DNA from: Pithys albifrons albifrons
Taxonomy: Eukaryota > Chordata > Aves > Passeriformes > Thamnophilidae
Assembly (NCBI RefSeq): GCF_047495875.1
Contig: NC_092470.1
Coordinates: forward strand, 20,543,185-20,607,184
DNA: 64,000 bases
Reading direction: 5' to 3'
In this document: in pieces, positions 34,701 to 41,850 of the stretch
Numbering within the stretch: position 1 is the first letter of the stretch
Layout of the letters: each line of letters begins with the position of its first letter
Program-made: the position numbers and the translations under genes
Notes under the pieces: model-generated
Told to the model about the DNA's origin: nothing
What the model saw: only the letters and a program-made list of their open reading frames with translations
Databases searched by the model: none

Positions 34701-37700
34701 CAGGTTGGGGGCTCAGACTGGGGGCTCAGACTGGGGGCTCAGATTGGGGGCTCAGGTTGGGGGCTCAGACTGGGGGCTCAGGTTGGGGGCTCAGACTGGG
34801 GACTCAGGTTGGGGGCTCAGACTGGGGGCTCAGGTTGGGGGCTCAGACTGGGGGCTCAGACTGGGGGCTCAGACTGGGGGCTCAGATTGGGGGCTCAGAC
34901 TGGGGGCTCAGACTGGGGACTCAGGTTGGGGGCTCAGACTGGGGGCTCAGACTGGGGGCTCAGACTGGGGGCTCAGATTGGGGGCTCAGACTGGGGGCTC
35001 AGATTGGGGGCTCAGATTGGGGGCTCAGATTGGGGGCTCAGACTGGGGGCTCAGACTGGGGGCTCAGATATGGGGCTCAGACTGGGGGCTCAGACTGGGG
35101 GCTCAGACTGGGGGCTCAGACTGGGGGCTCAAACTGGGGGCTCAGATTGGGGGCTCAGACTGGGGGCTCAGACTGGGGGCTCAGACTGGGGGCTCAAACT
35201 GGGGGCTCAGACTGGGGGCTCAGACTGGGGACTCAGACTGGGGGCTCAGACTGGGGGCTCAGACTGGGGGCTCAGATTGGGGGCTCAGATTGGGGGCTCA
35301 GACTGGGGGCTCAGGTTGGGGGCTCAGACTGGGGGCTCAGGTTGGGGGCTCAGACTGGGGTCTCAAACTGGGGGCTCAGATTGGGGGCTCAGATTGGGGG
35401 CTCAGACTGGGGTCTCAGACTGGGGGCTCAGATTGGGGGCTCAGACTGAGGGCTCAGATTGGGGGCTCAGACTGGGGGCTCAGACTGGGGGCTCAGACTG
35501 GGGGCTCAGACTGGGGGCTCAGATTGGGGGCTCAGACTGGGGGCTCAGATTGGGGGCTCAGATTGGGGGCTCAGGTTGGGGGCTCAGACTGGGGGCTCAG
35601 ACTGGGGGCTCAGATTAGGGGCTCAGACTGGGGGCTCAGATTGGGGGCTCTGGGGGCTGCAGAGACTTTGTGTCCCAGGGGGAGTTTCATCTCCCTGGCA
35701 CAGCTCATCCCTCTGGAGCAGAGCTGCTTGTGGGCACTTGGGGCTGGAAAATGCCCATGGATCTGCAGTCCTGCCAAGGCTGCCATGGCAAGTCTCTTGC
35801 AATAAGCTCTGGGTGGGTTATTATCAGAAACAAAGACTTCTCAGGGCAGAGGAGAAGGCCATGAAAGCAAATTGCTGAATTTTAAGGGTAGGTAAAATTA
35901 TGGAACTTTTACCCTTGAATAATGGCAATTTAATTGACTGGGCTAAATGATTGATGGTTGGTGAGCAATGAGTTTGAATTCCCAGGGCTGGGTGTTCAGG
36001 GGGGCACTGCCCTTTTAATTTCATGTCAGATATTTAAATCATTTCCATCCCCCTGTGCAAGGAGCTCCCCTGGAAGGAGTTAACCTGTCTGGGGGGCCAC
36101 TGAACCTGAGCAATGTACCCTTTATCAAGAGAACCAGATGAGACAAGTTCATTTAAAAAGCCTGGTTTGTCATTGTTTATCTAATTTTCGGGGTTGACAC
36201 ACAAAATTAGGCTGCCTGACACTCACTCAGGGTTGTCCTGGGCTGTCCTGCCTGACCTCCAGGCTGAGGTGCTGCAGGAATCCCTCCCAGTGCATCCCAG
36301 CCCAGGGAGAGTCAAACCAGTTCCTGCCCACTTCAAACAGGTCCACACATCACTGAGCTTTGCAGTCTCAGGAGGAATAAATTCCCTTTTGTTGACTTTC
36401 AGTAGCATTTTCAAAATGAAAATTCCTGAGAAAAATAAAAACTGGTTGAACCCTTGTGATGGAATAGAATTTTATCTCCTGGGTTTGCTGTTCTTGCTCA
36501 CCCAGCATGAATTGCTGAGGGTTTCTGAGCTGCTCTCAGTCACTGAGCAGTGACTTAAACCTGGGGGAAGGTGGAGGGATTGAAGTGCTCCTCATCTCCC
36601 TTAAAGATGCCAACACACCCCTGGCATCCTAAACCAGCACACGCTGGAAAGGCCACAGGAAAACAAAACCAGGGAGAAATGAAATGATCCAACCTTTTAA
36701 ATCAGCTGAATAATTGAACTGTAAAAAGCTAAAAGAGTAATTAACAATCGTCTCTTTCCTTTGCAAAGCAAAACAAAACAACCCCAAAACCTGAGCTCAA
36801 AGATGAGCAACTTTTGCATCCTGTTTAACAGCACATTTATTTGTCATTGCCTGGGGCAGCTCCAACGTGCCCACCCTGTTTCTCTCTGCACTTCAAGCCC
36901 ACTAAACTTATTTTTCCAAAGAAAATCAATGCTGGATTTAGGGATATTTGCTTTTTAAAATACAATGATGAAATTAAACAAAACTAGATAGATTTTTTTT
37001 TTGTAATTCTGAAACACAAATTTTTAGTCCTTTTTTTTTGACTGTGGCAGCAAAGGCACAAAAAGGAATAATTTTGGATTTTCAGCCTGTGTTGGGTGTG
37101 CTGATTTCCAGGTGTTTTTAAGGCAAGGGGATGGTCAGGATTTGGTTGGGAATGTGTGTAGAAGTCTGAGCAAATGGGAAATATTTGTCCCACAATAGCT
37201 CCAGGCTCCCAAAAAAAGTGTCACCTCCCCAGGCCCCTCAGGAACTGGGCACTGCCCCAGAAAATGCAGTTCAGGTTTCCACACCTTCCCCTTTCCTCAG
37301 TGTTCCCTTGCAGGGAATGTGCTTTGGAATATTTAAGGACAGCAGGTTGCTTGGGCTTGGTGGAGAACATCCTAAAGTCAGGATGTGTTTATTAGACTTT
37401 ATGAAGTGTCCAAGCTGGTGGGATTCCATTTCTTCCTCCCTGAGGTGAGTTTATCCCTCTGCACTGGAGCTGTAATTCCTCCTGCACTGGTTTGGATTTT
37501 TGTCTGGTTTTCCCCCTGTTGTCCTTCCATCCCTGCCCCTTCTCTCCTCTGTCCCTTCCTGAGATATCTCCAGTCAAGGCTCTGGTTTTGGGAGGTCTCT
37601 GTGGTGCTTTGGTTGATGTTTGGAGTGCTCTGGGTGCCTGAAAAGGAGGGATTGGGTGCTGAGGAGTGACCAAATGTGGGGGGACTTCTGAAGATGTTTC

Positions 37701-40700
37701 CAAGAGCAGAAGGAAGAGCTGCTGGTCCAGCTGCCTGCAGACCTTGAAGGAAATCCTAAATAATTTCCCTGAGACATTTTTGGCTGCTGAGCCAACTGCA
37801 AGTCCCTCTGACATGGTTTGTGCTACATTTTCCCTCCAAATCTTGCTTCAGACAGGCCAAGGCCAGCTTTGATGGGCTCCTGAATTATCCACAGTTGTGC
37901 TCTGCTCTTTGCTGGGTGTTTTATTGCAGGTGCAGGTGGGTGGGCAGCAGGTTGGGTGCTGCTGGCTGAGGGATTAGAGCCACCAAAGTGGGATTGGAAG
38001 TGGATTTTGGAAGTAGATTTGGGACACTTGGGACCTCCTTGGGTTTGGTGCCTGACCTGAACATGCTCTGGGTTGTCCAGCAAGATCTGCTGGCACTGCA
38101 GTTGTAGCCTTGGTGGAAATCTCTGTTCTCCTTATTTAAAAACAACAAAAAAAATCTAAAAAAAACACAAACAAAACAGAATAAAAAAAAACCAACCCCC
38201 ACCAGATTCTGAAAATCAGCTTGTGGGAAAAACATCCTTCAGCCTGAGACAAATCCCCACTGAAAACAGGGGGAACTACAGTGTGCTTTGCTTCCAAGAG
38301 AGACATTCCTGGGGAGAAAGGGGTGCCCAGCCCCAGGCTCCAGGGCAATGCCCTCCCAAATAGGGTGCCCAGCTGAGGTGCCAGCCTTGCCCAGCTCCCT
38401 GGGCACTGGGGAGCAGCTCAGGGACAGGGGATGAGCAGGAGGTGGGAACTGCTGTGGCTGCAGGGGGGTCTGTCTGAGGCACATCCAGGGCAGCAGGACC
38501 TGCCTGGAATTGCTGCCTGGAATTGCTGCCTGGAATTGCTGCCTGGAATTGCCCCAGTGCAGCTGCTCTGCCTTGCCTGGGCCTCCTCTTTGTTTCTCCT
38601 GCTTCTCTCCAGCAGCCTTGGCTGTTTTGTTTCAGAGGCAACACAGCTCCTTCCAGGCTGGCTGGCTGATAATAAGCATTTACTTTTCTTCCTGCACCTT
38701 TTTCACCCCCAAATACCCCAAACTGATTCTTGCAGCACCTTTTATTCCCCTTTTAACCACGAGCCTGCTGGAAATGAGGCAGCTTTGGGAAGGTCACAGG
38801 GGTAAATATGTGGCAGCTTGGGAATAAACACCAGGATTGCTGTCTCTGGATTCCCCAGAGCTGTTTCCTTAGGTAAGAACCAAATAAAATCAACAATATT
38901 CCACACTGAATCCCTGTAAAATGGTGAAACTCCAACATAAGTGGGATATTTGGAGTAGGAGCTAAAAAAAAGAGAGGATTCTGCCTTTCCTTAGTGTTCC
39001 TGATGTTAGACATGCAAGACCAAAGCTGAGGATTTTTGGTAGGCAGGTGTTGGGAGGAGAAAGGCACTGGCCATATGCTCAGTGCCTGGAGCATCTGTGT
39101 GCTTAAATGCATCATTTGCCCATCAGGCCTCTCCTCCTGGGAGCACCGAGCTGGGCTGCCATCCCTGAGCTCCCAGGGAGGAGCTGCAGCCCCTGGAGCT
39201 GCCCCTGCTCCTGGGGGACCATCTCCCAGTGGGACATTCCCAATGCAATCCCACATATCACACAATCCCAGACTATTCTGGGTTGGAAGGGACCCCCAAG
39301 GATCATCGAGTCCAACTCTTAAGTCAGTGGCCCACACAGGGGATTGAACCCATGACCCACACAGGGGGTTGAACCCATGACCCACACAGGGGATTGAACC
39401 CATGACCTTGGCATGATTTCGAGTTGCTCAGAAGGGTGAGGGGAAGAGATTCCCTTCCAAAAGGTGAATATTGGGGGGAAACATCTTTTTCTGCAGCAGT
39501 TCCAAGAAGCACACTCAGGAAGGTGGGTTGCAATGGAAGGGCAACACCTGGCCACAATTCCAAAGGTGTGGAGGTACAAGGGAGGGTTTGGAGCTCCAGC
39601 CTGATGGGAAGCACCAACAAATCTGGGAAAGAAAGTTCTGTGGGCTGGCCTTGCCCTGGAAATCTGTAATCACAGGAGAGCTGGGCTGTGGCCTCGGGTT
39701 TGAGGAGTTGGGTGGTCCTGTATCTCTGGGTTTGGGTCATCCTGTGCCTCTGGGTTTGGGTCATCCTGTACCTCTGAGTTTGGGTCATCCTGTACCTCTG
39801 GGTTTGGGTCATCCTGTACCTCTGGGTTTGGGTCATCCTGTACCTCTGGGTTTGGGTCATTCTGTACCTCTGGATTTGGGTCATCCTGTACCTCTGGGTT
39901 TGGGTGGTCCTGTGTCTCTGGGTTTGGGTCATCCTGTATCTCTGGGTTTGGGTCATCCTGTACCTCTGGGTTTGGGTCATCCTGTACCTCTGGATTTGGG
40001 TCATCCTGTACCTCTGGGTTTGGGTAGTCCTGTGTCTCTGGATTTGGGTCATCCTGTATCTCTGGGTTTGGGTCATCCTGTACCTCTGGATTTGGGTCAT
40101 CCTGTACCTCTGGGTTTGGGTCATCCTGTACCTCTGGGTTTGGGTGGTCCTGTGTCTCTGGGTTTGGGTCATCCTGTATCTCTGGGTTTGGGAATCTCTG
40201 TCGTTGTTTTCTGTGGGATGTGCACATAAGGAAGGGATCTTAAAGCCCATCCCATCCCACCCCTGCCATGGCAGGGACACCTCCCACCAGCCCAGGTTGC
40301 TCCAAGCCCTGTCCAGCCTGGCCTGGGACACTCCCAGGAATGGGGAATCCACACCCTCCTCCTTCAGCAGTGGCACAGCCTGAAGGCCATGCCAGGAAGG
40401 GTCTGGGTCTGAACACAGTGAGCCAATGGAATATAAAATGGCTAACCAGGATTTCCAAGGAGTGTTGGGCTGAGGCCTCCAGGAGGAGTCTGAGCTCCCC
40501 ATCCCTCCTTCCTCCACGGGAACATACGGATAACGCGGATCTGAGTTTGCATCACTGCTTTGGGTCACTGCTTTGACTCACTGGTTTATTGCATTTTTAT
40601 GGCTGTTCCACTGGTTTTCTTGTCCCAAAGGGCCCTGTTTCCCTTGGCTGACTCTGCCTGTCCCCTCTGCAGGGCCACCCCTTCATCGTGCAGTACAACG

Positions 40701-40777
40701 ACGGCAACGCCGAGGTGGTGTCCATGTGGGTGTGCAGGATGCTGGAGGAGAGAAGGTCCACCCAGGGGGCACAGTGA
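4682..40777 (+). CDS. MAP2K5: MAP2K5 (MEK5) 3' coding part, three exons
   Basis: Partial CDS, join 4682-4743, 10264-10309, 40673-40777; earlier exons lie upstream of the window. MAP2K5 is a dual-specificity kinase that phosphorylates ERK5 (MAPK7) in the MEKK2/3-MEK5-ERK5 cascade. The three exons give 70 residues in one open frame, the same length as the corresponding end of human MAP2K5 as I recall it. They read [20 protein letters not shown], then [16 protein letters not shown], then [16 protein letters not shown] and on to a stop. This is kinase subdomain XI (the [14 protein letters not shown] segment carries its conserved arginine) plus the short C-terminal tail. Phases agree: exon 1 ends with two bases of a Cys codon, exon 2 supplies the third and ends on a full codon. 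The last intron is about 30.4 kb and full of tandem repeats. SKOR1 follows on the same strand, as in other vertebrates. Confidence 0.95.
4785..5762. repeat. 25-bp minisatellite, each unit with an E-box
   Basis: About 39 units with a 25-bp period carry CACGTGCCATTAATGTGGGC and variants. I count 32 exact CACGTG sites, and many units also hold CATTAATG. Units alternate between TAATG and CAATG and between ACAGC and ACACC forms, so there is a higher-order 50-bp pattern in the centre. Confidence 0.95.
5886..6852. repeat. Minisatellite, about 20-bp unit
   Basis: Units of GTGGGTGCTGAGCCCCTGGA and variants repeat about 47 times. Only about 125 bp separates it from the E-box array. Confidence 0.93.
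6853..7372 (+). other. MAP2K5 intron, unique
   Basis: Short non-repetitive intronic stretch, AT-rich at 7000-7280. No exon recognised. Confidence 0.4.
7373..8480. repeat. Minisatellite, 18-bp unit
   Basis: About 60 units of GATGTCTCCTGCCCCAGG and variants. Since 18 is a multiple of 3, frames stay open on both strands and give false proteins of 300-415 residues. Confidence 0.94.
8481..9650. other. Unique intronic block, partly AT-rich
   Basis: Repeat-free intron. The part at about 8640-9170 is AT-rich with GGTTAATTAAAGTAAC, CAATTGCTAATAACC and similar strings and could hold a conserved element. No exon was recognised. Confidence 0.35.
9652..10171. repeat. Five-copy 104-bp tandem repeat
   Basis: Five nearly identical 104-bp units each start GAAGGAAAACTCCCTCTATG and include CACCTGAAAAACGTTAAAAA. 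Copies begin at 9652, 9756, 9860, 9964 and 10068. The array ends about 90 bp before the MAP2K5 exon at 10264. Confidence 0.95.
10264..10309 (+). CDS. MAP2K5: MAP2K5 penultimate coding exon
   Basis: This 46-nt exon lies between a CAG acceptor at 10261-10263 and the donor GTAAGT at 10310. Its first base completes the Cys codon split with the previous exon, then it encodes [15 protein letters not shown] and ends in phase 0. The ERPAPEDL segment is the conserved Arg region of kinase subdomain XI. It is too short for an ORF scan and was found from the family sequence and splice sites. A five-copy 104-bp array ends about 90 bp upstream, and a TA/TG-rich stretch and a CR1 follow the donor. Confidence 0.95.
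10340..10435. repeat. TA/TG-rich microsatellite-like stretch
   Basis: Imperfect TATACATATATATA and GTGTGTGTG tracts lie directly between the MAP2K5 exon donor and a CR1 copy. Confidence 0.8.
10440..11090 (+). mobile_element. CR1 LINE 3' part with FADD motif and palindromic tail
   Basis: The start resembles CR1 ORF2 just before the RT active site. The frame at 10503 reads FADDTKLGG, the reverse-transcriptase motif typical of CR1, then LERLERWG before frameshifts and stops. The 3' end includes the inverted repeat at 10995-11073. Inactive remnant. Confidence 0.9.
10995..11073. repeat. Perfect inverted repeat, 38-bp arms, 3-nt loop
   Basis: The left arm 10995-11032 (starts CTTGATCCAACCCCACTGTG) is the exact reverse complement of the right arm 11036-11073, with loop TCT. 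The right arm is also CR1 3' UTR sequence. Confidence 0.93.
11091..11760 (+). mobile_element. CR1 LINE 3' end, with second palindromic tail
   Basis: CR1 3' sequence runs from GAAGAGCAAGGAGGCTGG to tails of GATTCTGTGATT type. It includes the typical GAGAAGAGGAGGCTCAGAGG and GGGCTGCCCAGAGAGG strings. A first tail ends near 11557; an inverted repeat (11622-11700) and a second tail (to 11757) follow. Confidence 0.88.
11622..11700. repeat. Inverted repeat, 38-bp arms, one mismatch
   Basis: Arms are 11622-11659 and 11663-11700, with one mismatch in the CCCCAC/GTAGGG part and loop TCT. An extra partial left-arm copy lies at 11587-11608. Confidence 0.93.
11761..12584 (+). other. MAP2K5 intron, unique
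   Basis: Repeat-free intronic stretch apart from a short ACACAC/TATATA tract at 11763-11790. No exon or element recognised. Confidence 0.4.
12585..13815. repeat. AT-rich minisatellite, about 16-17 bp unit
   Basis: Degenerate units of TATATAGGAATAATTTT repeat for about 1.2 kb. It is the only strongly AT-rich array in the window. Confidence 0.92.
13816..15060 (+). other. MAP2K5 intron, unique
   Basis: Non-repetitive sequence. The part at about 14940-15060 is AT-rich (GTATCAATTAATTCATAGG, TTATTTATTAGTAATTGC) and might be a conserved element. No exon recognised. Confidence 0.35.
15065..15215 (-). mobile_element. CR1 fragment
   Basis: Minus-strand CR1 3' end: on the plus strand it begins AGGTTGGAAAAGACCTCCAAG, the complement of the usual CR1 tail, then a diverged stretch with GAGTGCCATGGCC. 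Confidence 0.7.
15604..15741. repeat. Four-copy 34-bp tandem repeat
   Basis: Four copies of a 34-bp unit containing CTGCCTGACCCTCCCTGCAG. Flanks at 15215-15600 and 15745-16430 are unique intron. Confidence 0.93.
16435..18003. repeat. Minisatellite, 40-bp unit, about 1.6 kb
   Basis: Units built from CCTTTGGGCTCAGCCTGGCA plus CTGCCTGTGCTGCCCTGGCA; both halves have several variants that are shuffled along the array. It is the longest array in the window. Confidence 0.93.
18010..18420. promoter_or_regulatory. Unique block, candidate conserved element
   Basis: Repeat-free block between two arrays, with GAGATCAATCGCTGGCTGAT, ACTTTATTATCTCCCGCTG and GGCGCAGAAATTGCC. Composition changes sharply at both array borders. 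Regulatory role is inferred. Confidence 0.4.
18684..19792. repeat. Minisatellite, about 43-bp unit
   Basis: Units with GGCTGGGAGAGGCAAAGCTG and TTGGCCAAGGGTGCAAAAGA repeat for 1.1 kb, with shorter 28-bp variants starting AAAGAGGC. Confidence 0.93.
19793..20600 (+). other. MAP2K5 intron, unique
   Basis: Non-repetitive, moderately AT-rich intron. No exon or element recognised. Confidence 0.4.
20605..21475. repeat. Tandem repeat of about 126-130 bp, roughly seven copies
   Basis: Units include CCATAAATTGGGTGAAATCA, GTGCAGGATCTCTGAGTGAT and GTGGCCCTGCTTGGCCCTGG. Several copies carry internal deletions. Confidence 0.9.
21640..21690 (-). mobile_element. Short CR1 tail fragment
   Basis: ATAGAATCATTTAGGCTGGA and AAGATCACCCAGTTCAG match the complement of a CR1 3' end. 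Confidence 0.55.
21691..22814 (+). other. MAP2K5 intron, unique
   Basis: Non-repetitive intron. No exon or element recognised. Confidence 0.4.
22815..23402. repeat. 20/30-bp minisatellite with TGATCA in each unit
   Basis: CTGATCAGCACCTCAGGACA alternates between 20-bp and 30-bp units (with ACTCCTGCACT). Each unit has the 8-bp palindrome CTGATCAG, in about 23-25 copies. Confidence 0.94.
23403..24405 (+). other. MAP2K5 intron, unique
   Basis: Non-repetitive. A TGATTGACGG site is at 23677-23686, similar to the paired sites near the SKOR1 promoter. No exon recognised. Confidence 0.35.
24408..25135. repeat. Minisatellite, 55-bp unit
   Basis: About thirteen units with GTTTGTCCAGGCTGGAATTC and GAGCATGGAGAGCCATGGAA, some shortened to about 40 bp (ending GCACTGAAATTCATTG). 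Confidence 0.93.
25136..25810 (+). other. MAP2K5 intron, unique
   Basis: Non-repetitive intronic sequence with no recognised exon. Confidence 0.4.
25812..25964 (+). mobile_element. tRNA-Ile-derived SINE with CR1-like tail (TguSINE1-like)
   Basis: The head resembles tRNA-Ile: A box AGCTCAGCTGG at 25820-25830, AATGCCAAGGTCATGG, B box GGTTCAATCC at 25865-25874 and CGTGTGGGCCACTGAC. The tail TTGAACTCAATGATCCTTGG and two GGGATTCT repeats are CR1-type. The tRNA cloverleaf is decayed, so this is not a tRNA gene. The family name is from memory of the zebra finch element. Confidence 0.8.
26085..27260 (+). mobile_element. CR1 LINE 3' ends, nested or tandem composite
   Basis: Three CR1 3' segments follow each other (about 26100-26400, 26520-26680, 26690-27120), with GGGCTGCCCAGAGAGG and GAGAAGAGGAGGCTCAG strings and GATTCTGTG tails. 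Palindrome copies are at 26412-26467 (degenerate) and 27143-27221. No intact ORF. Confidence 0.88.
27143..27221. repeat. Inverted repeat, 38-bp arms, one mismatch
   Basis: Arms 27143-27180 and 27184-27221 with loop TGA; same sequence as the copies at 10995, 11622 and 63396. A collapsed copy lacking most of the left arm is at 26412-26467. Confidence 0.93.
27261..27940 (+). other. MAP2K5 intron, unique
   Basis: Non-repetitive intron with no recognised exon. Confidence 0.35.
27940..28540. promoter_or_regulatory. Long AT-rich unique block, candidate conserved element
   Basis: About 600 bp without repeats contain many homeodomain-type strings (TTATTAATCATAAG, GCATAAATTAATC, GTGATTAATG, GTAATCAAC, TTTTAATTACAC). 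It is the clearest enhancer-like block of the last MAP2K5 intron. Inferred from composition. Confidence 0.45.
28720..29530 (+). repeat. Tandem array made from a CR1 3' end, about 120-bp unit
   Basis: A CR1 tail (GTCCAAGGCCAGGTTGGATG, GGGCTGGTGGGAGGTGTCCC) is repeated about six times. Each unit runs from GAGTCTGTGATTCCCTGG to the next hairpin-free tail. The mobile-element 3' end has become a minisatellite. Confidence 0.85.
29557..30135 (-). mobile_element. Possible solo LTR of an endogenous retrovirus
   Basis: On the minus strand, a AGCTTCTCCCCTGCACCCAG stretch precedes AATAAACACACC, followed by a short segment ending in CA near 29557. This is the usual R/U5 layout of avian LTRs. The outer border and target-site duplication were not resolved, and no internal viral genes are present. 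Confidence 0.4.
30485..31055. repeat. Minisatellite, 49-bp unit
   Basis: About eleven units of GAAACCAAGAGCTGGCACAG and CCACCTCACACCCCAACAGG; two copies carry a GATCCTTGTGAAAG insert. Confidence 0.93.
31056..31755 (+). other. MAP2K5 intron, unique
   Basis: Non-repetitive. The string GCAGATAATTAGAGCAGCG at about 31288-31306 in CpG-containing flanks might be a short element. No exon recognised. Confidence 0.35.
31757..32038. repeat. Minisatellite, 20-bp unit
   Basis: About fourteen units of CATCCCACCTGCCCCAGGAG, varying at three or four positions. Confidence 0.94.
32283..33330. repeat. Minisatellite, 18-bp unit, about 1.05 kb
   Basis: Units of GGGCAGTGCAGCTCCATG (or CCGTG) are mixed with CCCCAGGGAT variants. 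Higher-order blocks recur; for example 32690-32850 resembles 32980-33140. Open frames of 334-466 residues on both strands are artefacts of the 18-bp period. Confidence 0.94.
33490..33760. promoter_or_regulatory. Unique block, candidate conserved element
   Basis: Contains GTGCCATTAATGAGGGGTTA, GGTTCATTACACTTC, GCATTATATCATGCAATAAA and GATAGGCTGTGGCTGC. Repeat-free and AT-rich beside a GC-rich array. Confidence 0.4.
33761..34450 (+). other. MAP2K5 intron, unique
   Basis: Non-repetitive intron with no recognised exon. Confidence 0.4.
34452..35655. repeat. 13-bp minisatellite, about 92 copies
   Basis: Unit GGGGGCTCAGACT with T/C, GTT and other variants. The unit has no stop in any plus-strand frame, so all three frames translate to the same 13-residue repeat ([13 protein letters not shown]). 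This explains false ORFs of up to 444 residues. Confidence 0.95.
35656..39240 (+). other. MAP2K5 intron, mostly unique
   Basis: About 3.6 kb without large arrays. A four-copy 13-bp repeat (TGCCTGGAATTGC) is at about 38502-38553. AT-rich parts near 35880-36200 and 36680-37030 carry no clear signal. No exon recognised. Confidence 0.4.
39250..39412 (-). mobile_element. 5'-truncated tRNA-derived SINE with triplicated B box
   Basis: Minus-strand SINE of the same family as 25812-25964. The tail is complete (ATGATCCTTGGGGGTCCCTT on the minus strand), but the A-box part is missing. The segment with the B box is present three times at 25-bp spacing: 39341-39350, 39366-39375, 39391-39400 (complement of GGTTCAATCC or GGTTCAACCC). 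Confidence 0.8.
39705..40195. repeat. Minisatellite, 24-bp unit
   Basis: About twenty units of GGTTTGGGTCATCCTGTACC plus TCTG. The 24-bp period keeps frames open on both strands. It ends about 480 bp before the terminal MAP2K5 exon. Confidence 0.94.
40250..40400 (-). mobile_element. CR1 3' end fragment
   Basis: The complement of a CR1 tail: CCTGCCATGGCAGGGACACC, CACCAGCCCAGGTTGCTCC and GACACTCCCAGGAATGGGG. Confidence 0.75.
40673..40777 (+). CDS. MAP2K5: MAP2K5 terminal coding exon with stop
   Basis: The acceptor is a pyrimidine tract and CAG ending at 40672. The exon encodes 34 residues beginning [20 protein letters not shown] and ending RRSTQGAQ, followed by TGA at 40775-40777. It matches the known MAP2K5 C-terminus in length and pattern, with a few substitutions near the end. 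It completes the kinase fold and provides the short tail. Confidence 0.95.
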   Translation, partial: GHPFIVQYNDGNAEVVSMWVCRMLEERRSTQGAQ

Positions 40778-41290
40778 GCAGCCCAGGGATCCACAGCTGC
40801 TCCTGGCCCAGCAGCACCAGCCCCACGCTGCAGACTCACAGCTCAGCTGGATCATATTGGCCTCAAAGTGTTTTCTGGGAGCACCAGCAGAACCTCTCAG
40901 GGGGTCTGGTGTTGCCTTTTCCTCACCCGCCACATTAAGGAATCTTCTTCCCACCTTTCTTTTGCTGCTGAGCAATTTACAGATTATCTCCAGTTATACT
41001 GTACACAGCCTTGAAGCAAGTCTTTTATATCTCTATTTTTGGGCTATCAAATGTACTGGATCTTTCCTGACTCCAGAGTTATTTTTTACCTGTTGCTCTT
41101 GGACAAATGACACGGTGAGTGTTCAGAGGAATCCTGAGTGCAGAAAGCCACAAAATGCTGGGTTTGAACAGAAAACAAAAGCAGACAAGCAAATTAAAAG
41201 GGAAAGGGAAGTACCTGGGCTTGCCCAGGTGAGGAGTTGCCCTTCCAGAGGGTGTGTCAGGTGGATCAGCACCAATAAATGAGCAGGAAT
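40778..41290 (+). other. MAP2K5: Probable MAP2K5 3' UTR
   Basis: Non-repetitive sequence follows the stop codon. It includes an AT-richer stretch at about 40970-41110 that looks like a retained UTR block. An AATAAA lies at 41274-41279. A CR1 copy begins near 41455, so this is the most economical transcript end. A second AATAAA at 42415-42420 would give a longer 3' UTR spanning the CR1. Confidence 0.55.
41274..41279 (+). terminator. MAP2K5: Candidate MAP2K5 poly(A) signal
   Basis: This is a canonical AATAAA about 500 bp after the MAP2K5 stop. No strong GU-rich element is obvious downstream, so the assignment is tentative. Confidence 0.45.
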
Positions 41291-41454
41291 GCCTCTCCCA
41301 GCACTGGCTGCTGCAGGGCAGGTTTGCTGGGAGGGCCGAGCAGGGAAGACAACACCAAAGGGAGGACCATCCATGGTCAGGCTCTGCAGGCTGAGCCCTA
41401 AATCAGGAAGGTTTTGCTGAGGTAGAAAAAGTGAGGAGAAAGAGGACAGTGGAA

Positions 41455-41850
41455 CCAGGCTGGGAGAGCTGGGGGGGTCACCTGGAGAAGAGAAGGATCC
41501 AGGGACACCTGAGAGCCCCTTCCAGGGCCTGAAGGGGCTCCAGGAGGGCTGGAGAGGGACTGGGGACAAGGGATGGAGGGACAGGACACAGGGAATGGCT
41601 TCCCACTGCCAGAGGGCAGGGATAGATGGGATATTGGGAAGGGATTCCTGGCTGGGAGGGTGGGCAGGCCCTGGCACAGGTTGGGCAGAGAAGCTGTGGC
41701 TGCTCCATCCCTGGGAGTGTCCAAGGCCAGGCTGGACAGGGCTTGGAGCACCCTGGGCTGGTGGGAGGTGTCCCTGCCCATGGCAGGGGTGGCACTGGGT
41801 GGGCTTTGAGGTCCTTCCCACCCAAACCATTGCAGGATTCCAGGATTCTC
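41455..41850 (+). mobile_element. CR1 3' end fragment
   Basis: CR1-type strings CACCTGGAGAAGAGAAGGAT, GCTGTGGCTGCTCCATCCC and GGTGGGAGGTGTCCCTGCCC lead to a short GGATTCCAGGATTC tail. It is closely related to the copy at 61325-61715. Confidence 0.82.

Noticed and set aside
34471..35805. 444-residue frame of [13 protein letters not shown] repeats
   Set aside because: Translation of the 13-bp array, identical in three frames; no gene evidence.
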